From positions 10,317,075 to 10,381,074 of the forward strand of contig NC_079414.1 in assembly GCF_026213295.1 (NCBI RefSeq): a DNA stretch of 64,000 bases. Direction: 5' to 3'. The position numbers and the translations under genes are program-made. The DNA is from Gadus chalcogrammus. Lineage: Eukaryota > Chordata > Actinopteri > Gadiformes > Gadidae. Position 1 is the stretch's first letter. Each line of letters opens with the position of its first letter. This document shows, in pieces, positions 1 through 13,739 of this stretch. Below the pieces are notes generated by a model. That model was not told the origin of the DNA. It did not search any database and was given only the letters and a program-made list of their open reading frames with translations.

Positions 1-310
1 CGCCCAGTGGGCATCCTTGCCAGATGCCCGAACCACCTCAGCTGACTCCTTTCTAAGTAAAGGAGCAGCGGCTCTAATCCGAGTTCCTCACGGATGGCTG
101 AGCTTCTCACCCTATCCCTAAGGGAGACGCCAGCCACCCTTCTGAGAAAACTCATCTCGGCCGCTTGTACCCGCGATCTCGTCCTTTAGGTCATCACCCA
201 ACCCTCATGACCATAGGTGAGGATAGGAACGAAGATCGACCGGTAGATCGAGAGCTTTGCCTTGCGGCTCAGCTCTCTTTTCGTAACAACGGTGCGGTAA
301 AGCGAACGCA
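1..310 (-). mobile_element. LINE (non-LTR retrotransposon) 3' fragment
   Basis: Read on the minus strand, this stretch encodes a piece typical of the C-terminal part of fish LINE reverse transcriptases; around 210-290 the frame reads KRELSRKAKLSIYRS followed by IFVPILTYGHE. The fragment runs off the left edge of the window and ends near position 310, in the intron before tacr3 exon 4. I see no intact frame across it, so it is a truncated relic. The clade (Rex/RTE-like or other) cannot be fixed by eye. Confidence 0.6.
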
Positions 311-429
311 ATACCGCCCCTCTAACTCACATCCCCCTCTATCTCCATGTATCTCTCTCTTTGTCTCCTTCTATTCCCCTCTATCTCCCATCGCCATCCA
401 TTTCATATCTCCATCTCTCTCCTCTGCAG

Positions 430-626
430 GTGGTGAAGATGATGATAATCGTGGTGCTGACCTTTGCCCTCTGCTGGTTGCCCTACCACATGTACTTTGT
501 GGTGACGGGGGTGTTCAAGTCGCTGACCCGCTGGAAGCACATCCAGCAGGTGTACCTGGCCGTGATGTGGCTGGCCATGAGCTCCACCATGTACAACCCC
601 ATCATCTACTGCTGCCTCAACAGCAG
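430..626 (+). CDS. tacr3: tacr3 penultimate coding exon (TM6-TM7)
   Basis: This exon encodes transmembrane helices 6 and 7 of a tachykinin (neurokinin-3) receptor, a class A GPCR of the plasma membrane that binds neurokinin B and couples mainly to Gq. The translation starts [20 protein letters not shown], which carries the TM6 CWLP motif, and contains the TM7 NPIIY motif, ending CCLNSR. The acceptor is ctctgcag at 422-429 and the donor is gtgggc at 627; the last two bases (AG) join the G of the next exon to make Arg. Paralogue choice rests on the downstream exon and on the bdh2-slc9b-cisd2 neighbourhood. Earlier exons (N-terminus to TM5) lie left of the window. Confidence 0.9.
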
Positions 627-1189
627 GTGGGCACACATATACACACACACGCACACATACACATGCGCGTACACACGCAGGCATGCACGCACGCATGAAT
701 GCGCACATGTATTAAAGCACACACGCGCACACACACAAACAGACAAACACACGCACACACAGACACATGAGCGTACATGCAAGCATGAATACACACACCT
801 TTTAATGCGTGCACACACTCAGACAACCACGCACGCACTCACTTTGAGAACTCAAAGTTGTAGTTGTTATAGTTTAACAATAATATTATATTATATCATG
901 CAATATCGATTTAATTGTCTATGGGTGTTCAGATGAAAGGCAGGACAACTTGATGATGTTGCAACTCTAATGGAAGGTCTGAGTGCATTTACGCATTAAT
1001 CGAAGGACATTATCTCTAGTGGCAACGGTTAATACAAGTGTTCTGTATACAACAAGTGACTGAATGGTGTAATTCCAAAACACTTTACACAAGGGCATGC
1101 ATTGTAACTAATGAAGAGGATATGCTAATGTTGACTAGATGCCATTTTCAATGCTAGTCATTGTTGCTACAGAGGACATTTATATTTGA

Positions 1190-1222
1190 ACTAGCGGCCA
1201 TTTTACATAAATGGCCGCTAGT
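1190..1222. repeat. Perfect 14-bp inverted repeat (hairpin)
   Basis: The arms actagcggccattt (1190-1203) and aaatggccgctagt (1209-1222) are exact reverse complements separated by tacat. The hairpin is in the second of two degenerate tandem units in the tacr3 intron. No function is evident; it may be a MITE remnant. Confidence 0.8.
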
Positions 1223-1408
1223 AACTGTACCTGCTGCAAAGGACATGCTAATTATGTTAAAAAAAATTACGCCCATGTCAATAATATAATAAGAATAATA
1301 ACAATAATAATGCATTATAAACATACCTGTCGTGCATTATGTTCTGCTTATAGCACTTAATAATTACAATCACATGTTCATAATGCTTTAGGCATTAACA
1401 TTAATTAT

Positions 1409-1445
1409 AGGGTTAGGGTTAGGGTAACCTAACCTAACCTAACCC
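1409..1445. repeat. Telomere-like repeats, head-to-head
   Basis: AGGGTTAGGGTTAGGG (1409-1424) has the vertebrate telomeric unit. It runs directly into a CCTAA-type tract (1425-1445) on the opposite strand, so the whole block is close to palindromic. The right half is mostly 5-bp CCTAA units, not 6-bp CCCTAA. Confidence 0.8.
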
Positions 1446-1796
1446 ATTATGCAAAATAATCGCTGTTATAGTTTTCACTTACTCAAAGTCCCAAATGACC
1501 AAGTAAATTAAATTATTATCACATTTCAACCTTATAATAGTACAATAATAAAAGTCATTATGAATGCATTATAATGTCTTATGATTGACTTGTGAAAATT
1601 GTTACGAAGCATCATGAGTATTAACAAGTGCTTATAATTATAATCACACAGTGCTATAAACAGATTAAAACAAATTGTAAGTATTTTTGTAATTCATCAT
1701 AGACATCATGAATTATTACAGAAAGAGTTTCCCTAATTCTCCCCAATCGGAATCTTAATCACTTGTAATCTGCTTCCTGTCCCTTGTCCGCCCTTT

Positions 1797-2773
1797 CCTC
1801 CCCTCCCGTCCCCTCCCCTCCCCTCCCGTCCCGTCCCCGTCCCCTCCCCTCCCGTCCCCTCCCCTCCCCTCCCCTCCCCTCCCGTCCCCTCCCCTCCCCT
1901 CCCCTCCCCTCCCGTCCCCTCCTCTCCCGTCCCGTCCCGTCCTCTCCCGTCCCCTCCCCTCCCGTCCCCTCCCCTCCCCTCCCCTCCCCTCCCCTCCCTT
2001 CCCCTCCCCTCCCCTCCCCTCCCCTCCCGTCCCCTCCCGTCCCCTCCCGTCCCCTCCCGTCCCGTCCCGTCCCCTCCCCTCCCGTCCCCTCCCCTCCCCT
2101 CCCTTCCCGTCCCGTCCCCTCCCCTCCCCTCCCGTCCCGTCCTCTCCCGTCCCCTCCCCTCCCTTCCCGTCCCCGTCCCCTCCCCTCCCCTCCCGTCCCG
2201 TCCTCTCCCGTCCCCTCCCCTCCCTTCCCGTCCCGTCCCCTCCCCTCCCGTCCTCTCCCGTCCCCTCCCGTCCCGTCCTCTCCCGTCCCCTCCCGTCCCG
2301 TCCTCTCCCGTCCCGTCCCCTCCCCTCCCCCTCCCTTCCCCTCCCGTCCCGTCCCGTCCCCTCCCGTCCCCTCCCCTCCCCTCCCGTCCCGTCCTCTCCC
2401 GTCCCCTCCCGTCCCGTCCTCTCCCGTCCCGTCCCGTCCCCTCCCCTCCCCTCCCGTCCCGTCCTCTCCCGTCCCCTCCCGTCCCGTCCTCTCCCGTCCC
2501 CTCCCGTCCCGTCCTCTCCCGTCCCGTCCCGTCCCGTCCCCACCCGTCCCCTCCCCTCCCCTCCCTTCCCGTCCCGTCCCGTCCCGTCCCCTCCCGTCCC
2601 CTCCCCTCCCCTCCCGTCCCGTCCTCTCCCGTCCCCTCCCGTCCCGTCCTCTCCCGTCCCGTCCCGTCCCCTCCCCTCCCCTCCCGTCCCGTCCTCTCCC
2701 GTCCCCTCCCGTCCCGTCCTCTCCCGTCCCGTCCCGTCCCGTCCCCTCCCGTCCCGTCCCGTCCCGTCCCGTT
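1797..2773. repeat. C-rich pentanucleotide array (CCCGT/CCCCT)n in the tacr3 intron
   Basis: Almost a kilobase of 5-bp units CCCGT and CCCCT, with occasional CCTCT variants, runs up to the acceptor of the tacr3 last exon. The complementary strand is a run of GGGA-type blocks, which is the composition needed for G-quadruplexes. Higher-order periodicity is visible, since blocks such as cgtcctctcccgtccc recur. Long open frames on both strands are by-products of the missing stop codons. The array recurs at 48617-49311. Confidence 0.95.
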
Positions 2774-2793
2774 CCGACCCGCCCACCCCCCAG

Positions 2794-3139
2794 GTTCCGG
2801 GCGGGCTTCAAACGTGCGTTCCGCTGGTGTCCGTTCATCAAGGTGTCCAGCTACGACGAGCTGGAGCTGCGGACCACTCGGCTGCACCCTGCGCGCCAGA
2901 GCAGCATGTACACGCTGTCGCGCATGGACACCAGCGTCATGGTGACCTCCGACCCCGCCGACACTGACGGTGCCACCACCACCACCGCCGCCCCCAGGAA
3001 GCCGCAGCCGCTCGCCGCCCGGAAGAAGAGCTACGTCACCGCGCGGCACGCCGACATCGGCGGGGTCGGCGACACAAATGGCGGCAGCACCAACGGCGGT
3101 GGGGCCGGCGAAGGCATGAAACCCAAGGAGTTCTCCTAA
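2794..3139 (+). CDS. tacr3: tacr3 last coding exon (C-terminal tail)
   Basis: This encodes the intracellular tail of the neurokinin-3 receptor. After the split Arg codon it reads [20 protein letters not shown] and continues with DELEL and [11 protein letters not shown], the TACR3-type sequence; the TACR1 tail differs clearly here. The CC of RWCPF sits where palmitoylation is usual in this family. The distal tail is unlike the mammalian tail: it is rich in Thr, Ala and Gly and ends MKPKEFS with TAA at 3137-3139. The acceptor is cccccag at 2787-2793, immediately after the pentanucleotide array. A nearly identical exon lies at 49328-49673, with one Thr/Ala difference in the DPADTDG/DPADADG stretch and one synonymous change. 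Confidence 0.92.
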
Positions 3140-3799
3140 GCGGCAGGAGTTTTTTTTTCTTAATTTGGGGTGATGGAGTGTGTGTGGGTGATGACTGGTT
3201 TAAGCGGCCTCACCTGGCCTGCGTCACACTGATTTGGCGCTAGTTGAGGCTGCACACCTGTGGCGCATTTAGCAATCAATGTGCATCCACAAGTTGAACC
3301 AGCAATCACCGCACACACTCTGGGGAAGGATCTCCCGCACGGCAGCGCGTTCCTCCCCTCCTGCTGTGTGTCATTACATTCAACTCTGACTATAAAACCG
3401 GTTCCAGCATCACCATCCTGCTACCTTGTTATGGTTGAGCCCTGTGGCTGGAGAGCGGCGTGTGGCTAGCCCAGTGCATAAAAGGAGTGTGGATTGTGGC
3501 AGCCACCCAGGCGGCTTGTAGCCTGGAAATAGCTGAACAGTGTAGAGCAGTGCAGTGGGTTCACTATAGAAATCCAAGTACAATCCATTTTATACAGTAC
3601 ATCGGTGCAGGAGTACAGGCTAGGGTCCCCTGCGTTGATGAAGAGCAGCCTGGTAACAATGCACTGGCTGGCAGGGCTGATGAGCTCATTTATTTTTCCA
3701 CTCTGCCACCCGGCTGGATCGATGCTTCACAGGTGTCTTGGTCGTGAGTTTCTCTTGGGTTGATGTTGTCCTTTCATGAATAAAACAATCATCCCCCCA

Positions 3800-3800
<1 letters not shown>
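3140..3800 (+). promoter_or_regulatory. tacr3: tacr3 3' UTR with candidate polyadenylation signal at 3779-3784
   Basis: The sequence after the stop codon has no further convincing coding potential. The first AATAAA hexamer downstream is at 3779-3784, followed by a C-rich stretch, so transcript cleavage could occur soon after 3795. The same hexamer is at 50315-50320 in the duplicate copy. This is inferred from the motif only. Confidence 0.45.
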
Positions 3801-7620
<3,820 letters not shown>

Positions 7621-7968
7621 AGAAAAAAAAAAACCCGAACACGACAGGAAGGCTAGAGCCATCTGTCAGCTATAAGTGAGCGATATTCTCTCAGAGTGTA
7701 TCAGTTCAGGTTGACTGCCTGCATGCATGTATCAGACTATTTAGTGTTCAAAATGCACCTTGCTCAACTCTGATCAATCAGGGCAGCTCCGCTGATTGGT
7801 TCAGGAATACATCTTGCTTGTCAATCACAGGTCACAGGTAGAAAAGAGGCAGTGAGGTGAAAGTTGAATCTTGTTGGTTCTTCATTTTAGCTTTTTTCCT
7901 TTTCTGCCGATTCTCTCTAAAATCATACCTCTCAGTAAATCTCAGTAAATTCAAATCAATTTAATTAA

Positions 7969-8100
7969 AGGTGACATATTATACCATTAGTTGTGAGTGT
8001 GATTGGCCGTTACAAGCCGTTTTATAAATCTTTTGGCAGATTTTCAAAACGGCTTGTAACGGCTGATGAAACTCACACCTGGTGGTATAATATGTCACCT
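7969..8100. mobile_element. Hairpin MITE with TTAA target duplication
   Basis: The element starts AGGTGACATATTATACCA and ends with its reverse complement, and is flanked by TTAA on both sides (7965-7968 and 8101-8104). Almost the whole 132 bp folds back on itself: ccgttacaagccgtttt pairs with aaaacggcttgtaacgg. TTAA duplication points to piggyBac-type mobilisation. The duplicate copy is at 54536-54667. Confidence 0.85.
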
Positions 8101-8105
8101 TTAAG

Positions 8106-8214
8106 GAGCAGGTTGGTGATTAGGGAATCTCGCTCAAAGAACAATACAAGGAGTTCTGCGGCCCAGTGCCATTGGTCAGGGAATGAACCCCACTAACCAT
8201 TCACCAACCTGCCC
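8106..8214. repeat. 12-bp inverted repeat pair
   Basis: gcaggttggtga (8106-8117) and tcaccaacctgc (8203-8214) are exact reverse complements 85 bp apart, immediately downstream of the TTAA MITE. This may be a second small MITE; no target duplication is obvious. Confidence 0.5.
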
Positions 8215-8867
8215 CCGGCACTATGTCAACTGAAGCAGCACCTGCCTGATTCCTTCACATGAATGAAACAACCCCAGCAAAGGCGTAACACACAACACCC
8301 CCAACTGCCTTGATACACTATTATTATCCTGTGATAGTATACACTTCTATTTGAGATATGGAGGCCTTTTCTCTTTAAAATCATCCATCCATCCCCACCT
8401 ACTGTATATATCATATTCTTCCACTTACAGCTTGCCCTTAAGTGGTTGGAGAAGATGGATGGTGGCCGGGGGGTTGGATGTAGAAGATGAATATATGTTG
8501 GGGGTGATGGTGCTGGAGTGGTGGAAGAGGTGGTGGTGTTGGTGGGGGTGTGTAGGTTAAATGACCGAGCAGTTCACCCTGACGCCATGACACGGTTGGC
8601 CATCGCCAAACATTTTGATGCTTTCGTTAAGATGAACATTAAATTATTAATTAGTAGAAATTCCTTTGGTGCAAGACGTGGGGTGACATTATCCTTGTTA
8701 GGATCTTTCTAGAGAAAAACTGATATCATTTGAATGGGGCTTTGTGTCGGAATCAGAAAATCCTTCTCATTACTGACTCCTTAGGCCCTTTGGAGCTGCA
8801 GCATGCTGGAGCTCATGCATTGAGAGCACCAATGATAGTTTTAATCATAAATAAAGGTTAGTTATAA

Positions 8868-8922
8868 TGGAAGTAGCCTAGTATAGGGAAGTAGGAGTAT
8901 GCATAGAATTTAGCAAGAAGGG
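8868..8922 (+). repeat. Dispersed repeat, copy A (direct copy at 11862-11914)
   Basis: The block ggaagtagcctag.atagggaagtaggagtatgcatagaatttagcaagaa occurs here and again at about 11862-11914 in the same orientation with one substitution. It is evidently part of a dispersed element whose limits are not visible. Confidence 0.7.
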
Positions 8923-8997
8923 TAGTGCGCATAAAATGTGTAAGTTATAAAAGAAAATAAATTTTCCATTCATCCACACTAAATGCCAAAGTATACT

Positions 8998-9090
8998 ACT
9001 CTCTCCGTAGCTTACTATGTCGACGGATAGTAACAATTATGTAAATTAGCGTGACCAAAATTGGGCGCACACGTAAGCTACGGAGAGAGT
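8998..9090. repeat. Perfect 18-bp inverted repeat with a 57-bp loop
   Basis: actctctccgtagcttac (8998-9015) and gtaagctacggagagagt (9073-9090) are exact reverse complements. The loop holds a smaller palindrome (ttactat ... atagtaa around gtcgac). The structure resembles a small foldback MITE. The duplicate copy carries it too (about 55565-55657). Confidence 0.8.
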
Positions 9091-9436
9091 CTTCGACAGG
9101 CACTCTGACGACGGAGAGGGCTCTGCGTGTCTGCGTTCAGCACTTTATGGAGGAGTATATAGCCGTCACTTCCTTAATTTCTTCGGTCAAAGCTGAGAAA
9201 AAAAACACGTTTGCACTTTAAAAATATTATATTTTTTGGGGGGGATTCAACACATGAAGAAGTGCATTAGACTGTAGTCTTTTATAGTTTTAATACATAT
9301 GAAATTTTATTTTTACAATCCAATAATTCCCTTCCTTCCTAGTCCCTACTGTACTAGTGTGTCACTTGGTCTGATGTTAGCATAAAAAAACAAGAATCCT
9401 GCTTCGCTTTCGTTGTCTATAAAGGTGGACTCTTCA

Positions 9437-9530
9437 GATAGAATCTTAAGTGCAGTTTTAATAAACCCTGTCCCCTCTCCGCATTATTTCTGTTAATCCT
9501 TTTAGGTTCAGAAGATATGCCATCACGAAT
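9437..9530. repeat. Dispersed repeat, inverted copy at about 13637-13735
   Basis: About 90 bp (atagaatcttaagtgcag ... gatatgccatcac) match the reverse complement of 13637-13735. The second copy has a 6-bp insertion (a duplicated ctcaag-type motif). Pairs of this kind, 4.2 kb apart and inverted, are best read as two insertions of one transposon family. Confidence 0.7.
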
Positions 9531-9784
9531 CTGAAACAGAATCAACCCCACCGATTGTGAACTTCCGGCCCATGGGGTTCTGAATGAGGGATGACCTCTC
9601 CATTCCAACCCGAGGAAGAGCAATGGAACCCAGGACTCTCTCGTACTGGCAGCAGTAAGTCATCGCTAAATAAGGCAATTCCCCCTCTTGGATCTCGTAG
9701 CGCCTTCACATTTTTTTATAAGTGCTGTCTGCTGGCATGCTTCTCAGTGTCCCGCCAAGACTTGTTCTAAAGAAGCTTACTCTA

Positions 9785-9816
<32 letters not shown>

Positions 9817-10049
9817 AACCCCCCGCACACTCCCCCCACACTTACACCCACAGACACACAGCTGTAATTAGGGGGCGAGGGGACCAAACCTTGTGTCAGG
9901 TAGTCAGTCTGACCGAGAGGCTCTGGTTCTGCTCCGGTCTACAGTGCTTTTGTCCTCCTCCCTTAAGTCAAGGATTTTGATGTGGGGAGCACTCTAGCTG
10001 TGGCTGGATGCATTTATACAACTTCTGATCTTCTTAACAGCGATAGTGA

Positions 10050-10204
10050 AGGGATGCCTAGAAAGGTCCATTATGCTGAGTTTTATTACCTTAGATCCAT
10101 CTGTCATTCTTGAGTGGAGACTATTGGGTTTGAGATGATGAATATTTCTGGGCCCATCTTAATATGGTTACTCTGCATGGGGAACCATTTTTCTAGGCAT
10201 CCCT
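10050..10204. mobile_element. Small inverted-repeat element (possible MITE)
   Basis: The segment starts agggatgcctagaa and ends with its reverse complement ttctaggcatccct, 155 bp in total. No clear target-site duplication is visible, so assignment to a superfamily is not possible. Confidence 0.5.
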
Positions 10205-10473
10205 CCACTGGCTTGCACAGAGCAACAACACTTTAAAGTCTTTATAAGGTCAGGTTTATAAGATGTGATGTCTTGTAAGGTAGTAGACGTCACTCGAAGA
10301 GACGTTTATCAACTGTGGTTGCGGGGACGAAATAATATTTGTAGTATAACGTGTGTTTTGATTTGTGCTTATCTATTCTTAATAGTTAAATATATATAAT
10401 CGCATACACATGAATACTAACTTCTTAATGTTTTCTCTGTAGTAATGTAACACACTGGAGTAATGCCTACACA

Positions 10474-10728
<255 letters not shown>

Positions 10729-11021
10729 CTACACACACATGCACATAAACACACAAAAACAGAGACCTGTTTCTGGGGACCACAGTGCCTTTCTTAAGGC
10801 AACACAGCTTGTGAGAGCTGCTGGGAAAAGCAATATCAACACTTAGAGGAGCCACTCCTTGACTGTGGCGTTTACAATGCCGCCCCCTCCCACCGATCTA
10901 GTGTAACGGAGATACAGAGTTTGGTGTTGAGTAGGACGGCGCAGTAAAAAACATGAATAATGAACGTGCTTGTGAATCCACCGGCGCCTGGAGCTCTCTG
11001 CTGCTCTTTGATGTCTTCAAG

Positions 11022-11102
11022 ATGGCGGCGGGCCGACTCCGGCTTTATCCCCACGTGAAGGAACAGATTCGACAGCAGCCATTCGTCACCGGTGGACCTT
11101 AG
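11022..11102 (+). other. Candidate short ORF / first exon with AAGATGGCGGC start
   Basis: AAGATGGCGGC at 11019-11029 matches the YY1-type element that overlaps the start codon of many vertebrate housekeeping genes. The frame from this ATG is 26 codons (starts MAAGRLRLYPHVKEQIR) and ends TAG at 11100-11102. A potential donor ggtggac lies just before the end. I recognise no protein family, and no downstream exon can be joined with confidence. It could be a promoter fragment carried in a repeat. An identical copy is at 57591-57671. Confidence 0.2.
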
Positions 11103-12872
11103 GAGTGATATAATGGATTAGAAGACCACAGCGTTTCAACATCAACTCCCTACAACTCTAGTATAAAGAGGTCGCAGTCTGTTCAGAACTAAGAGGTCCT
11201 ACTGTTGCATTTCCTGTAATATGTTTTTATTGTTACAATACTAGTTAAGAAGATAGTTATTAATCAGTTTATGAGATCAGCTTACTCTCTTAGCATTACT
11301 CATTTGAGATTAACGTTACCTCTTGGTAACGTTGCTGTTGGTATCTATGTGTGTGTGTGTGTGTGTTTGTGCGTGCATGCGTGCATATGTGTGCCTCGGT
11401 TCCAGTGTGCGTGCGTGTGTGTGCGTGCATGAATGGACCTTTGTGGAGTATGTGTCCGTCTGTATCTTTACTGAATGATGTGTTTGATTGAAAAAGTGAT
11501 GGGAAACTGAAGCACCACAGACAAGAACCATGGACATGGCCCCATCTGAGGTCAGAGTCAGCTTATTGCATTAGAGCTGGGAAATCCAAGGCCGGGAATT
11601 GAGAAGATTCGGGTGCAATTACCTGAGTTTGTTATTGTTGCCTGGTTCCAGTTTCATAGTTGACCGATTATTTATGATTTATGATGCACTATGTATATGT
11701 TGTTTACACCGATCCAGCTTTATTTGTACTGATTATTTAGAAAAATAATAGACTAGGCCTATATTCGTATCATATTTTTTATAATGAAATTAAGCCGACA
11801 ATCTATGTAGATATAGTTAAGGACATGGCCAGAAAATGAAGATTGTTAATTCAAGGTGAAAAAGGAAGTAGCCTAGAATAGGGAAGTAGGAGTATGCATA
11901 GAATTTAGCAAGAACTGCGTTAGCATGCATGGTGAAGTTAGCAGGTGTCTACAAGGGAGTTGTATCTTAAATATTATGTCATCGCCGCTGTATAGAGAAG
12001 GTTTAACCGGAAGGCTAACCAGTAGAAGATGAAAGACTAGAGACAACAGCGTCTATTATGTGGTTTACCTTAGATAGCCGTTATAGCTAGCAGAGCACCT
12101 GCATATTAAACATCTCTCAAAGGAACCCTCTTCAATGGCAAAACCATCACCCTGGTTGTGGTCGTCGGTGCCTGCTTGTGTTTGTGTTCTTCATTGTTGT
12201 GGTTCATCTTTGAGCAACTTTTTGAGAAGGGTGGGAATAACTGACAACTTCTGTCCTGATGGAATCCTGGAAGCATCCTTGAAGGGCGACAACAAACCGG
12301 CTTCTGCTGAGCCTCTCGCTGGGGAGGGGAACACAGCGTAAACAACACTCTAAAATGCCGCTTTAACTTTTCTCATTACGTTTTTACAAAGACAATTTTA
12401 ACTGGATAGGTTCCTGGGATATTGCAATTACGTACTATTGCTGCAAGTTGCAAACGTTTAAAGTGGATTACCTTTTCTATCTATTCCTCTATAAATATTT
12501 ATGACAAAATAAGTCATTAAATCGCCTCACAGAGGGAGAGGGAACATGAGTGAAAGGCTATATCTCCACAGTCCACAGTAGCCCAGAACCTGACCCCCTC
12601 GGTCAGCAGGTGAACTAGAAGCGTGGTGTCAATATTGGTTTGTTTTGCACATAAGCACCAGGTTTTCTTCCTCTGGAACCGCCAGCAGACAGACAGGAGC
12701 TGAGAATGAGGATAGGAAATGAGGACAGGCAAGTTCTTCCCTGACAGGACCAAATGGAGGACATACTTACATACAAAATATAAGCAGGTTGACAGTTATA
12801 GAATAAACAAATCTGATATAATACACTTGGATGTCCAAGAACCAAGATTTAAAGATAAACATTCTCCGATCA

Positions 12873-13046
<174 letters not shown>

Positions 13047-13429
13047 ATCTTGTCGTGGCAATTTCTCTAGAAGAGTTTGTGTCTAAGACAGATGAGATAT
13101 TTAGATGCAAAAAGCACACAATACTCGTAGACAAGTTGGTCGTTATATATATTTGTAATAAAAGTATGAACAAAGATACATCACAACATTCATCAACAAA
13201 CAACAGGCTGAGGCCTCAGATGGGAGTTCGCCCTGCGCCTTACTTCATACTCTAAAGGTACGCTCGGAGAAAGTCTGCATAGTGACTTTTGTTAACCAAA
13301 TGTTAATCTATTGATTGTAGTTCCTTACGAGGTTGAGAAGGTGGTTGAGGCTGTTCCTTAACAGCTTTTGCTTCTCTGCGCTCCCCAGGGGGTCAAGGAA
13401 AAACAGGCCCAAACCAAACTACAGACAAC

Positions 13430-13625
13430 ATGGAAACAGAATGTGAAACCAGATTACATCACATGAAATGCTAAGATTTACATTTTAGAAGACCCTTTAG
13501 TTGAGCAAGATTGCAAGACAATACACGGAACGGAATGTGAAACCAGATTACATCACATGAAACACTAAGATTTACATTTTAGAAGACCCTGCACAATAGC
13601 AGGGTGGGAAGATCATACACGGAAT
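13430..13625 (+). repeat. Tandem duplication, about 98-bp unit, two copies
   Basis: The block starting aatgtgaaaccagattacat and running through taagatttacattttagaag occurs twice in direct orientation, at about 13430-13527 and 13528-13625, with scattered differences. The inverted dispersed repeat (13637-13735) follows directly. Confidence 0.75.
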
Positions 13626-13739
13626 AGTATACAAAACGTGATGGCATATCTTGAGTCTTCTGAACCTAAAAGGATTAACAGAAATAATGCGGAGAGGGGA
13701 CAGGGTTTATTAAAACTGCACTCAAGATTCTATACATAC

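Larger units (their letters stand above)
627..1790. other. tacr3 last intron, left part: CA-rich then AT-rich, no gene
   Basis: From about 630 to 850 the intron is rich in CA/GT-type dinucleotides interrupted by GC steps. From 850 to 1790 it is AT-rich. Two degenerate tandem units ending in ggacat lie at about 1120-1250, and the second holds a perfect hairpin (1190-1222). A telomere-like block lies at 1409-1445. I see no exon or RNA gene here. Confidence 0.7.

Noticed and set aside
361..936. A 191-codon frame covering tacr3 exon 4 as a single-exon gene
   Set aside because: Only 430-626 is conserved; the ends are intron, with clear splice sites inside the frame.
1733..3139. Very long open frames on both strands of the C-rich array (Pro-Ser-Arg or Gly-Arg-Asp-Thr repeats)
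   Set aside because: They result from a 5-bp unit lacking stop codons. Only the last part of the plus frame, from 2794, is a real exon.
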